Of a DNA stretch of 64,000 nt, positions 55,854-64,000 are shown piece by piece (position 1 is the first letter of the stretch; each line of letters opens with the position of its first letter). Below the pieces are notes generated by a model, which made no database searches, was not told where the DNA came from, and saw only the letters and a program-made list of their open reading frames with translations. A program made the translations under genes and the position numbers. This DNA is from Paenibacillus jilunlii. GTDB taxonomy: Bacteria; Bacillota; Bacilli; Paenibacillales; Paenibacillaceae. The stretch spans positions 251,822 through 315,821 of the forward strand of contig NZ_FNGM01000005.1 in NCBI RefSeq assembly GCF_900102965.1, given 5' to 3'.

Positions 55854-58800
55854 GGCTTCTCTCCTCCTTCGCGGGACAGCAGGTCCCAAATGACTTCCTT
55901 CCCCGGCTTGCCGAGATTGTTGTAGGCATTGCCTTCCACAGCCTCATCGAATTGGCATACCGGCCGGTAAGAGCAGAAGGTACAAGCCGTTTCCTGTTGT
56001 ATCCGGTAGGGCTGGATCGCTACATCCCCTTCAGTAATGCGTGTCCCGATATCAGAGATGGTGCTGCGCACCGAGGACAGCAAATGCCCCCACTGCTCGG
56101 GAGTAGCCACCGAAGCGCTGCTGTAAAAACTCCCGTCGCTCTTCAGCGCCACCGGCACGATTGAAGAATGTCCCTTATCCAGAGTGGTATCCATCAGGGA
56201 GATCACTTCACGGTCTGCTGTCAGCAGCCCCTTCATCTTGAACCGCTTCATCAGCTCCTGCTCTGCCTGCTCGCGGTTCAAGCCGTTCGCAGAAGTCAGC
56301 AGCGGATCATGCACATGGAAATAGAGCGTTCCGGCCGGCAGCGCAGTTTGGCCGAGCCACTGCTCCGAATACGTAAGCAGAACATCCAGGTAGGTCAGCA
56401 TTTGCAGGGACAGTCCGTAATAGACCTCATGAAGTTTGAGGTCCTTCTGGCTTGATTTGTAGTCAATGACCCGCAGCAGGATGCCCTGTTCGCCTTCAGC
56501 CATATCCACGCGGTCGATCCGGCCCACTACCTCCATCACACAGCCGTTCGGCAGTGTAATCCTCAGCGGCGGGAGATCCTTGCCCGGGCCAAAGTCCAGC
56601 TCCAGCCCCACCGGCTCAAAGCTGCCCCTTCTGGCATGTTCACCGAGGATGACAGAGGCGCGGCCGACAATGTTTTTGAGCTTGCGGGAGATGTATCCGT
56701 AGCGTTTGCTGCTCATTAGAATTTCGCCTTGCAGCAGCGGAGAGAGCCGGTCCACGGTCTCTCCGGCTTCACGGCGGCATTCCTCCGCAGACATGCTTCC
56801 CCAGCTCCGTCCCTGCTTCTGCAGCCGCAGAGCCATATCGCTGAGAGCGGCATGAAACAGTTGTCCAATGTCAGGGGCCTGCAGCTTATAAAGCTGGCGT
56901 TCCTTCAATCTCAGTCCGTAAGAAGCAAAATGCGAGAAGGCGCAAGCCACGAACTTCTCCATGCGCGACACACTTCCGCGAAGCGTTGTCCCGCCGTACA
57001 AGCGCAGACTGGTCTCCCGCTTCAACCGGATTCCTTCATTGCGGTAGAACAGGGAGCCGAGCAGCCGTTCCAGCTTCGGTCTATACTCCACATCGGCGAT
57101 AAACCAGTTATAGGCATCCCACCAAATCTCGGGAATCTCCACCCCCTGGCGATATTGCCGGAGCTGCATAATGAGCATGCGCAGCGTCTGCTCCGGCTGG
57201 CTGACAAAGCTCATATGCAGCGCCTCGAGAGTCTCTGCATCGTCTGAGACTCCAGCTGCAGACGATGGAAATCCGGAAACGAAATGCTCTTTCAGTGCTC
57301 CAGAATACATGCCGTGCAATTGGCGGATGATTTCCGATGGCAGCAGCGCCTTGCCCTCTTCATCCGCAGTCGCATAGCTGATCCAGAGCTTGCGGCTCGC
57401 CGTAGTGAGTGTATTGTAGATCAGAAAGCGCTCATCGAGCAGCTTGCGGGAAGAGCCGGGAGCAAGCTCCATTCCCGCATTCTCCAGCAGCAGACGCTCC
57501 CCTTCCGAGAGAATACCGTCTTCCTTGAACTGGGCAGGAACAACCCCTTCATTAAATCCCAGCAAAAAGGCATATTTGACACCCGATACCCGGGTGCGGT
57601 CCATATTCCCTACCAGTACCTGATCCAGTGCGGGGGGCACAAGTCCCATCTTCAGTTCAGCCAGACCTGTCTCCAGCACCCCGGCGAAAACTTCAAACTC
57701 CATTCTTTCCTTGCCCATCATTTCCGCAATCTGATCCAGGAGGTCCAGCACCGCCCCCCACAGCTGCGTATGCTCCCGGGCTGCCTCAGGCTGTCCAAGC
57801 TCCAAAGCCTGGGCACTCATCTGCTCCAGCTTGCGCGCGGCATCCATATCCTGCAACAGAAAATATACCGCTTTGCACAGTTCCAGACCGCTGCGGCTTT
57901 TTTTGATCCGCTGTTCAAAAGCCTGCAGCGGACCCGTAATCACCCTACGGCACGCCTCCATTCTGGCCAGCAGCTCTTCATCCACAACTCTGGCTCCCTC
58001 CAGCGAAAGGCTTGGAATTCCTCTCCAGGATCGGCCATCCGTCCAGCGGTAGCCCTGTATGCCGCAGGCCAGCACGTAATTCTCCAGCGCATCCATATCC
58101 GCACGGGTCACACTGCGGTCCAGCGGCAGCAGCAGCTCTGTCTTCACACAGCGGAACACATCCTCATACCGCCACCGGCGGCGCACCACATCAAAGGCAG
58201 AGCGGATAAATTCCACCAGCGGATGATGCAGCTCGTTCATTTTTTGGTCAAGGAAGAACGGGATTCCGTAATCCTGGAACAAGGGGGCCACAAGCTGCTC
58301 ATAATCGGCTATATTGCGCATGAATACGGCCATCTCCCCGTATTTGGCCCCTTCCTCACGGGCGAGCCGCAGCATTTCCCGCAGGCTTCCCTCCACCTCG
58401 GCTCTGCGCGAGGCTGCCGCTGTAAGGGTAATGGCCTCTGCAACGGCAGAAGCTGTACCGGTCCAGCGGTTCCGGCGTCCAAACCCCCGCTCCAAATGCG
58501 CAAGGACAGGACTCCCGGCAAACCGCGGCAGCACCGGCGGCGCCAGCAGATCGTCCCATACCGTCAGCCCCATTTCTTCAGCCATTCCTCGCAGCTTGAT
58601 GAAGGTTACTGCGGCAGGATGGAACAGCTCTAATTCATGAGGCTGCAATCCCGGAGGATAAATCCGGTCCAGCGTCAATGCAACTGTAACCTTAGCGGCA
58701 TATTGCATCAGCTCCCGCAGCACAGCAAATTCCTGTGTGGTGAAGCCGTGAAAGCCGTCGACCCAAATTTCCGAACCACGAATATATGAGGATTCCTTAA

Positions 58801-59377
58801 TATGCTCCGCCAGCTCAGCGAGGCGGTCCTCTTCATCAATGTACAGCTGGGACATTTCCTGTTCCAGCTCGCTGAACACGATATGTAAATCATCGAGCTT
58901 GTGGGCAAGAATCGGGCTTCTCCCAATAGAGCCACGCATGATGGATAACTGCTCCTCCAGATCAGCTGCACCCAGACAGCAGCGCTTCAGCTCCGTATGA
59001 AGCTGGCTAAGCCGTTCTACAAAACCCGGTCTGTCGCTTGATGCCCCGAACAGCTTCAGCTCTTCCTTGCGGCGGCTGATAATCTTGTAGATCAGCATCT
59101 TCTTGCCTTCCTCGCTGATCGGCAGGCTGGCGCTGCCACCGGTCTCCTGCTTCACCCGGTAGGCCAGCCGCGAGAAACTCAGGGTCTGGGCGCGGATGCT
59201 CCCCTTCGTCTTGCCCGTCTTCAGCAGCCCTTGCTCCGCACCAAAGGAGCCCTGCTCCGGAACAAGCACGATCATCGGCGCACCCAGCGGGTCCGACTCC
59301 AGACGGGAGGCTACCGTCTCCCGGATTTTTGTTGTCTTGCCGCTGCCCGAGCGGCCAATCAAAAAGTGTACCGTCAT
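55850..59377 (-). CDS. addB: ATP-dependent nuclease subunit AddB
   Basis: The 1175-residue protein has an N-terminal P-loop (VHFLIGRSGSGKTTKIRE) and an inactivated helicase-like middle. A C-terminal nuclease domain has VIDYKSSQKDLKL, and an iron-sulfur cluster is indicated by ACAFSHFASYG upstream and CTFCSYRPVCQFD at the end (four cysteines). It forms AddAB with AddA; AddB recognises the Chi-like sequence. The ATG at 59377 fits the GGAAGGGG site; a GTG at 59380 is possible. Confidence 0.95.
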   Translation of the reverse strand: MTVHFLIGRSGSGKTTKIRETVASRLESDPLGAPMIVLVPEQGSFGAEQGLLKTGKTKGSIRAQTLSFSRLAYRVKQETGGSASLPISEEGKKMLIYKIISRRKEELKLFGASSDRPGFVERLSQLHTELKRCCLGAADLEEQLSIMRGSIGRSPILAHKLDDLHIVFSELEQEMSQLYIDEEDRLAELAEHIKESSYIRGSEIWVDGFHGFTTQEFAVLRELMQYAAKVTVALTLDRIYPPGLQPHELELFHPAAVTFIKLRGMAEEMGLTVWDDLLAPPVLPRFAGSPVLAHLERGFGRRNRWTGTASAVAEAITLTAAASRRAEVEGSLREMLRLAREEGAKYGEMAVFMRNIADYEQLVAPLFQDYGIPFFLDQKMNELHHPLVEFIRSAFDVVRRRWRYEDVFRCVKTELLLPLDRSVTRADMDALENYVLACGIQGYRWTDGRSWRGIPSLSLEGARVVDEELLARMEACRRVITGPLQAFEQRIKKSRSGLELCKAVYFLLQDMDAARKLEQMSAQALELGQPEAAREHTQLWGAVLDLLDQIAEMMGKERMEFEVFAGVLETGLAELKMGLVPPALDQVLVGNMDRTRVSGVKYAFLLGFNEGVVPAQFKEDGILSEGERLLLENAGMELAPGSSRKLLDERFLIYNTLTTASRKLWISYATADEEGKALLPSEIIRQLHGMYSGALKEHFVSGFPSSAAGVSDDAETLEALHMSFVSQPEQTLRMLIMQLRQYRQGVEIPEIWWDAYNWFIADVEYRPKLERLLGSLFYRNEGIRLKRETSLRLYGGTTLRGSVSRMEKFVACAFSHFASYGLRLKERQLYKLQAPDIGQLFHAALSDMALRLQKQGRSWGSMSAEECRREAGETVDRLSPLLQGEILMSSKRYGYISRKLKNIVGRASVILGEHARRGSFEPVGLELDFGPGKDLPPLRITLPNGCVMEVVGRIDRVDMAEGEQGILLRVIDYKSSQKDLKLHEVYYGLSLQMLTYLDVLLTYSEQWLGQTALPAGTLYFHVHDPLLTSANGLNREQAEQELMKRFKMKGLLTADREVISLMDTTLDKGHSSIVPVALKSDGSFYSSASVATPEQWGHLLSSVRSTISDIGTRITEGDVAIQPYRIQQETACTFCSYRPVCQFDEAVEGNAYNNLGKPGKEVIWDLLSREGGEKP

Positions 59378-59380
59378 CAC

Positions 59381-59644
59381 AGTAGACCCCTTCCATAGCG
59401 GAGAATAGGTTCAAAGGTAAAGTAAAACTAAAAATATCTAATCTATTTGGTTAATCCTACTATGACTATGCATTTATTTACGAGAGTAAAAGGCGGTATA
59501 CGCGCATCTTAACTGCATGAATACATATACTATAGTAATATATTGCTGGCTAAAATTCGAAAATTTCAGATGAACCCGTCCCAATAGTATAGCATACCTC
59601 TTCCAGCAAGAACATATGTTTGCCATTCTTTTCATATATGATTC
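59381..59644. other. AT-rich gap upstream of addB
   Basis: There is no gene between addB and the downstream end of the methyltransferase gene. It should hold the addBA promoter; several TA-rich stretches are present (near 59528-59545) but no convincing -35/-10 pair was found. Confidence 0.4.
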
Positions 59645-59680
59645 AAAAAAAGAGACCCATGATCAACACGGGCCTCCTCT
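59645..59680 (-). terminator. Terminator of the RlmI-like gene
   Basis: On the minus strand, GAGGCCC...GGGTCTC forms the stem around GTGTTGATCAT and is followed by TTTTTTT. Confidence 0.8.
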
Positions 59681-59712
59681 GTTATTTCACATTCTCAGTC
59701 ATTATACGGCGT

Positions 59713-61110
59713 TTATATGCTGCGCACCTCAAAAATGGCAAATTTCAAGTAGTGGCCTTCGTCCACACCGAGAATTTGCGGGTGGTCTTTGCCGGCGGCC
59801 CGCCACTCAATGAGACGGAGTACTTTACCGGCATCCTTCGCCGCTTCGGCGATGGTGTCGAGGAACAGCTGCGGCTGCATGTGGTAGGAGCAGCTTGCTG
59901 TTACGAGATAGCCGCCTTCGTTGACGAGCTTCATGCCGTGCAGGTTGATGTCCTTATAGCCGCGGCAGGCTCCAGCCACCGCACTTTTGGTCTTAGCAAA
60001 AGCAGGCGGGTCAAGGATAACGACATCCCAGGTGCGCCCGCCTCCGGCAGTCATTGGCTTAGCGGTATCTGTTTTGGCGGCAGGTTTGGTGCCCGGTTTG
60101 ACATCGGTTTTACCGGTGGCCCGCTCGGTGCGCTCTTCCAGACCTTTTACCTGATTGCGCAGGAAGGCAAAAGCATCATCTACCACAAACTCCACCCGGT
60201 CGCTGAAGCCGTTCAGCTCTACGTTGGCTTTGGCGCTCTCGATGGCATGTGCGGAAACGTCCAGGCAGGTGACCTTCTTGGCTCCGTATTTGCAGGCATG
60301 GAGGGTGAAGCTGCCGGTATGCGCGAAGCACTCCAGCACTGTTGCACCGTCCCAATAAGGGAAGGTAACCGGCTTGCCGCTTTTGTTAACCGGAAGGGTC
60401 TGAACCGTTCCATCCTCTGCCGCGATCCTCTGCAGCGTGATCCCGCTGCGCCCGCCCCAGCCTTGGATCAGCGGAGCAATGGAAGCCCGGTTCTCGCGCT
60501 GGTCAAAAAAGTACCCTGTCTTCTGTCCCTCTTCTATATCTACGATCACCTTCAGGCCATTCTCGCTCACCGTAATGTGGCGCGGGCACTCCCCATACAG
60601 CACTCCGGTTCTCTGTTCCAGCCCTTCCAGCTCACGGACGCTGACATCGCTGCGCTCATATATGCCGCGCGGGGCAACGACCTCCACCAGCGCCTGCACA
60701 ATCTGATCGCGGCACTTGTCCATACCGAGCGTCAACAGCTGCACTACCAGGACTTCGCCGAACCGGTCGATAATCAGGCCGGGCAGAAAATCGGCTTCGC
60801 CATAGACCAGGCGGTACGCATCCGCTCCCGGCAGAAACCGTTGTCGATGGCGCAGACAGCTGGCAAACCGCCCGGCAAAAAAAGCGGTATCCATAGCCGC
60901 CAGCGGATTCCGGGCGAGAATCCTCACCCGGATCTGCGAAGCGGGATTGTAATAACCCGTCCCCAAATATCTCCCTTGATGATTAAGCACATCCACCAAT
61001 CCGCCAGGCTGCGGATCTCCGTCTACAGATGCTACCTCGCTGGCGTAGACCCATGGATGGCCCTGCTCGAGTCTTTTTTTACGGCTGCGTTCCAAAATAA
61101 CTGATGCCAA
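59713..61110 (-). CDS. RlmI-like class I SAM-dependent rRNA cytosine methyltransferase
   Basis: The 465-residue protein has an N-terminal PUA-like domain (SVILERSRKKRLEQGHPWVYASEV), a middle EEHEE-type domain, and a Rossmann methyltransferase domain with TVLECFAHTGSFTLHACKYGAKKVTCLDVS, VVILDPPAFAK and YLVTASCSYHM. The group includes RlmI, which makes m5C1962 in 23S rRNA. The TTG at 61110 has AGGGAG 9 nt upstream; codons further up lack a site. About 35 residues rich in Lys, Thr and Pro (ATGKTDVKPGTKPAAKTDTA) interrupt the methyltransferase fold just before DPPAF, an unusual flexible insert. Confidence 0.88.
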   Translation of the reverse strand: MASVILERSRKKRLEQGHPWVYASEVASVDGDPQPGGLVDVLNHQGRYLGTGYYNPASQIRVRILARNPLAAMDTAFFAGRFASCLRHRQRFLPGADAYRLVYGEADFLPGLIIDRFGEVLVVQLLTLGMDKCRDQIVQALVEVVAPRGIYERSDVSVRELEGLEQRTGVLYGECPRHITVSENGLKVIVDIEEGQKTGYFFDQRENRASIAPLIQGWGGRSGITLQRIAAEDGTVQTLPVNKSGKPVTFPYWDGATVLECFAHTGSFTLHACKYGAKKVTCLDVSAHAIESAKANVELNGFSDRVEFVVDDAFAFLRNQVKGLEERTERATGKTDVKPGTKPAAKTDTAKPMTAGGGRTWDVVILDPPAFAKTKSAVAGACRGYKDINLHGMKLVNEGGYLVTASCSYHMQPQLFLDTIAEAAKDAGKVLRLIEWRAAGKDHPQILGVDEGHYLKFAIFEVRSI

Positions 61111-61208
61111 TACTTTCAACTCCCTGTTCTTGTTGATGAATTCTATACATGTCCATTTCGCTGCATTCATATATTGGTGTACAACCCCGTTCAAAGGAGC
61201 TTGCCCTT

Positions 61209-62198
61209 ATGATCCGTGATCTGCTGTTCCCTGTCATATATGGCCTTGTTATTTTCCTCGCCGGCATGAAGCTGATGGAAGCGGCGCTGGCAAAGCTCGC
61301 CGGCCCTCTGCTTACGCGAAGCCTGCATACAGCAACCTCCACACCGTTAAAAGGCCTGATCGCCAGCAGCCTGCTGTCGGCACTGCTGCAGAGCAGCACC
61401 GCCGTAACGGTGCTGACGATCGGCATGGTTAATGCCGGACTGCTGACGTATGCCCGGACACTGGGCATCATCCTAGGCAGCAACATCGGCACCTGCCTGA
61501 CCACGGAGCTGATCGGCCTGCAGATCAGCCGGATGGCTGCGCCGCTGCTGGTCGTGTCGCTGTGCCTGTGGGCGGCGGCCGTCATGCTTGGCGAGCTGCC
61601 AGCCCCAAGCATACGGGTGGCCGACTCCTGCCGCAGGCTGTCTACACCGCTGCAGTTCATCAGCCTGGCCGCAGCCGGCTTTTCGCTTGTCCTGTGGGGC
61701 ATCGCGGTCATGCAGTCGATCGGTCCGGTTCTCCAGGCCAGCGGCTTGTTCCGCTGGTTCCTGGACCATGCCGCAACCAGCGCGCTCTGGGGTCTGGCTG
61801 CCGGAGCCTGCCTGACGGCGATGCTGCACAGCAGCGCGGCCGTCATCGGCATGGCGATGGGCCTCGCCAGCTCGGGCGTCATGCCGCCTGAGCTCGGTAT
61901 CGCCATCGTGCTAGGCGCCAACGTCGGTACCTGCTTCACAGCCGTAATCGCCGCAATCGGCGGCTCGGCTTCCGGCAAATTCGTCGCCGGGTCGCATGTA
62001 GCGCTTAATGTCGGCGGCGCCCTGCTGTTTCTGCCTTTTATCCAGCCGCTGCAGGTCTTGTCCGCCTGGATTGGCGGCGGTCCGGCCGCCCAGCTCGCCC
62101 ATGCCCAGACGATCTTCAATGTCGTCTGCTCCCTTGGCGTGCTGCCGCTGTGCTACCTGCCGGTATGGACCCGGCTGGAGAAACGGCTGCAACCGTAA
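61209..62198 (+). CDS. Na/Pi cotransporter family membrane protein
   Basis: The 329-residue membrane protein has two Na/Pi-cotransporter repeats: the first with LSALLQSSTAVTVLTIGMVNAG and GSNIGTCLTTE, the second with LTAMLHSSAAVIGMAMGLASSG and GANVGTCFTAV. The QSS motif of the second repeat is HSS. It lacks the PhoU-like cytoplasmic tail seen in longer family members. Substrate is probably phosphate with sodium, though this is not proven. AAGGAG lies 9 nt before the ATG at 61209. It is divergent from the methyltransferase gene, with 98 bp between starts. Confidence 0.88.
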   Translation: MIRDLLFPVIYGLVIFLAGMKLMEAALAKLAGPLLTRSLHTATSTPLKGLIASSLLSALLQSSTAVTVLTIGMVNAGLLTYARTLGIILGSNIGTCLTTELIGLQISRMAAPLLVVSLCLWAAAVMLGELPAPSIRVADSCRRLSTPLQFISLAAAGFSLVLWGIAVMQSIGPVLQASGLFRWFLDHAATSALWGLAAGACLTAMLHSSAAVIGMAMGLASSGVMPPELGIAIVLGANVGTCFTAVIAAIGGSASGKFVAGSHVALNVGGALLFLPFIQPLQVLSAWIGGGPAAQLAHAQTIFNVVCSLGVLPLCYLPVWTRLEKRLQP

Positions 62199-62324
62199 CC
62201 GCTTGTGCTTCCGGGGGAACCGGAACCCCAAGCTTCAACCGGGACGCGCCAGCATGCTTGGCACTGTATGATGCTGTATCATTATACTTCAATCCGCGCT
62301 GCAGTTCTAATGCTATTCAAGAAC

Positions 62325-62367
62325 AAAACGGCTGCGGTGTCCTTGACTGGATAAGGCAGCCGTTTTG
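62325..62367 (+). terminator. Terminator after the Na/Pi transporter gene
   Basis: AAAACGGCTGC (62325-62335) pairs with GCAGCCGTTTT (62356-62366). The left arm and loop, but not the right arm, are also present in repeat copy A near 10612. Confidence 0.7.
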
Positions 62368-62420
62368 GATTTCAGTTTAGCATTGCCTGGAGAACCCTTT
62401 ATGCATCCTTCGGCAGTTCC

Positions 62421-62660
62421 AAGTGGAAAAAGGGAGACTAACTTGCTCGTGCACCATGTTCCGCGCAGGTTAAGTGGAAAAAGGGTAACTAATTCAGCTC
62501 ATTTCACTCCTGGCGAAGGAATATGGCCCCATTAAGTTTCCTTTTTCCGCTTAAACCTCACATTTGTTGATTTCAGGAAGAAATAAGTTCCCTTTTTCCA
62601 ACTAGCATTGCTCATTTGCTTCTTCGCAGCGCTAGTTGGAAAAAGGCTATCGAATCCGGC
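62421..62660. repeat. Dispersed element, copy B (GTGGAAAAAGG family) with an inverted extra piece
   Basis: AAGTGGAAAAAGGG occurs at about 62431 and 62473, and CCTTTTTCC follows near 62540 and 62591, ending CAACTAGCATTG. An inverted partial copy, GCTAGTTGGAAAAAGG (about 62631-62646), then runs up to the group II intron end. Similarity to 10608-10810 is high. Confidence 0.7.
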
Positions 62661-62683
62661 TAATTTCTACCCTAATTTCCTCT

Positions 62684-64000
62684 AGAGTAAAGGGCTGGAT
62701 TTAAACCAGCCCCTCCTCATCAAACCGTACGTGAGGTTTTCCCTCATACGGCTTTCCGATGTTTGTCATTCATGGGCATGCAGATCACAATAGCGTTTTT
62801 AGTCCATGCATGTTGGCCATATGCTTAACCTCAGATAATGAACTCATCCATCTCCTACGTTGTCTCTTCTTCGCATACCACCGGGTTAATCTCTGCAAAA
62901 TATACCAATCCAGCTTAGCTAACCTCTTTTGGCTATAGTTCGTGTAGTAGTAATTTCTCCATCCTTGAATTTTTGGATTGAGCCATTCCACCTGTTCCGC
63001 GAACGATCTTGAGCGCATGCTCGGCGGTGCTAATCTGTTTTTGACCACGCCTCGGATCCGTTCCTCTGCCTTCTTCGTTAGCCACTGTTGCGTGGTATAA
63101 TATACCTTCCCTTGAGAAGTTTCTGCTTTCGTTTTTCGGTGGTGCATTCCTAAAAAGTCGAACCCTTCGTCTCCTGTCCACAAGCCTACAATTCGGGTTT
63201 TCGTCGGGTGTAGGGTGAGTTCCAGACGTTCCATGATTCTGCGTATGAGTTCATACGCATGTTCGGCGTCCTTTTTGGTTTTGCAGACCACTACAAAGTC
63301 GTCTGCATACCTTGTCAGTTCTCCCATTCCACTTCCGTGTTTCTCCCACAATCGGTCAAAGTAGTTCAGGTAGATATTCGCCAGCAGCGGTGAAATGACG
63401 CCACCTTGCGGAGTGCCTAAATCAGATCGCTTTACGTTTCCTTCTTCCATGACTCCCGCCTGTAGCCACTTCCGTATACATTTCAGGATCCGCCTGTCAT
63501 TGATACGCATCTGTATCAATTTCATGAGCTTCTCTTGATTAATATTGTCGAAGTAACCTTGGATATCGACGTCGACTACCCAATTCCCTTTGCGGTTGCA
63601 GGCTTTCCGGATTCGATCCAGCGCTCCTTTCGCACTTCGTTTCGGACGAAATCCGTAAGAGACTTCTTCAAAGTCTGCTTCAAAGATGGGTTCAATTACC
63701 AGCTCAGTTGCCATCTGTATGACGCGGTCGCGCACAGTGGGTATGCCTAGCGGCCTTGGCTTCCCATCTTTCTTTGGGATATAGTGCCGCCGTACAGGTT
63801 GCGGTTGGTAGCTGCCTTCTTTCAATTCTCGCTCACAGTACTTGAGGAATGCTGTTTCTCCTTGTTCCCCAATATCTGCGAGTGTCACGGCATCTACTCC
63901 TGCCGCTCCCTTGTTCGCTTTCACGCGTTTCCAGGCTTCACACAGCACATCCCACCGATAGACTTTGTCGTACAAGGCATGGAATTTACGCTTCTTGTTC
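62684..64000 (-). mobile_element. Group II intron, 3' portion (5' part off the right edge)
   Basis: On the minus strand, the intron-encoded reverse transcriptase is followed by domain V (62722-62755: AAAGCCGTATGAGGG, GAAA-type loop, CCTCACGTACGGTTT) with the catalytic AGC triad. Domain VI follows (GGGCTGG / CCAGCCC around TTTAAAT). The 3' end falls near 62684. The 5' RNA domains lie beyond 64000. The intron has inserted next to, or into, repeat copy B rather than into a gene visible here. Confidence 0.9.
62785..64000 (-). CDS. Group II intron reverse transcriptase/maturase (N-terminus off the right edge)
   Basis: At least 404 residues are encoded. The frame stays open through the window edge ([18 protein letters not shown]), so the TTG at 63975 is not the real start. 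Reverse transcriptase motifs are [57 protein letters not shown] and the catalytic RYADDFVVV. The maturase domain X has [14 protein letters not shown] near the end. No HNH endonuclease domain follows, so retrohoming would use an endonuclease-independent route. It splices and mobilises its own intron. Confidence 0.95.
   Translation of the reverse strand, partial: NKKRKFHALYDKVYRWDVLCEAWKRVKANKGAAGVDAVTLADIGEQGETAFLKYCERELKEGSYQPQPVRRHYIPKKDGKPRPLGIPTVRDRVIQMATELVIEPIFEADFEEVSYGFRPKRSAKGALDRIRKACNRKGNWVVDVDIQGYFDNINQEKLMKLIQMRINDRRILKCIRKWLQAGVMEEGNVKRSDLGTPQGGVISPLLANIYLNYFDRLWEKHGSGMGELTRYADDFVVVCKTKKDAEHAYELIRRIMERLELTLHPTKTRIVGLWTGDEGFDFLGMHHRKTKAETSQGKVYYTTQQWLTKKAEERIRGVVKNRLAPPSMRSRSFAEQVEWLNPKIQGWRNYYYTNYSQKRLAKLDWYILQRLTRWYAKKRQRRRWMSSLSEVKHMANMHGLKTLL

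Noticed and set aside
62785..64000. Diversity-generating retroelement or retron reverse transcriptase
   Set aside because: Domain V/VI of a group II intron lies directly downstream and the protein has a maturase domain; no variable/template repeat or msr/msd structure is seen.

Overview
The window looks like chromosome from a Paenibacillus-type, endospore-forming member of the Bacillales. This is an inference from gene order and gene content, not from a marker search. The block from nfeD through floA, yqfC, yqfD, phoH, pgpH, ybeY, dgkA, cdd, era, yqzL, recO, glyQ, glyS, yqxD, dnaG, rpoD to trmK and yqfO follows the Bacillus subtilis order very closely. Base composition is moderately GC-rich. 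Sporulation genes (yqfC, yqfD, a YhcN/YlaJ-type lipoprotein) are present.

Layout. 1-9 kb: a partial solute-binding protein, a gene-free stretch with several repeats, then a yla-like cluster (PhoH2/YlaK, YlaJ lipoprotein, split-barrel flavin protein, LCP cell-wall ligase, YlaH, TypA). 9-20.5 kb: two divergent TerC-type metal exporters, thiI with its cysteine desulfurase, a lytic transglycosylase, small hypothetical genes, a subtilisin-family protease, and a MocR-type regulator divergent from the aminotransferase it probably controls. 20.6-21.1 kb: RNase P RNA. 21.1-43.3 kb: the conserved housekeeping block, with a glycyl T-box ahead of glyQS and a sigma-W-type promoter ahead of nfeD-floA. 43.5-44.1 kb: a 12-copy 51-bp tandem array. 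44.1-46.5 kb: rpsU-yqeY, a HIT protein and acetolactate decarboxylase. 46.7-59.4 kb: the addB-addA-sbcD-sbcC DNA-break processing operon. 59.7-62.2 kb: an RlmI-like methyltransferase and a Na/Pi-type transporter. 62.7 kb to the right edge: the 3' part of a group II intron.

How the genes fit together. Most are core functions: translation and tRNA biology (glyQS, thiI, trmK, rnpB, rpsU, typA, era, ybeY, RlmI-like), replication and transcription initiation (dnaG, rpoD), recombination and nuclease repair (recO, addAB, sbcCD), envelope and membrane stress (nfeD, floA, dgkA, LCP), and c-di-AMP turnover (pgpH).

The least explained material is intergenic. It comprises the 51-bp array, in which an 18-bp perfect palindrome is invariant in 11 of 12 units while the sequence between palindromes varies; two dispersed inverted-repeat families each found at two loci; two short tandem arrays; and a repetitive Ser/Asp/Pro-rich segment inside the SbcC coiled coil. 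I see no CRISPR array, prophage, restriction system or recognisable defence island. The 51-bp array is the best candidate for something undescribed, but its function cannot be read from this window alone.
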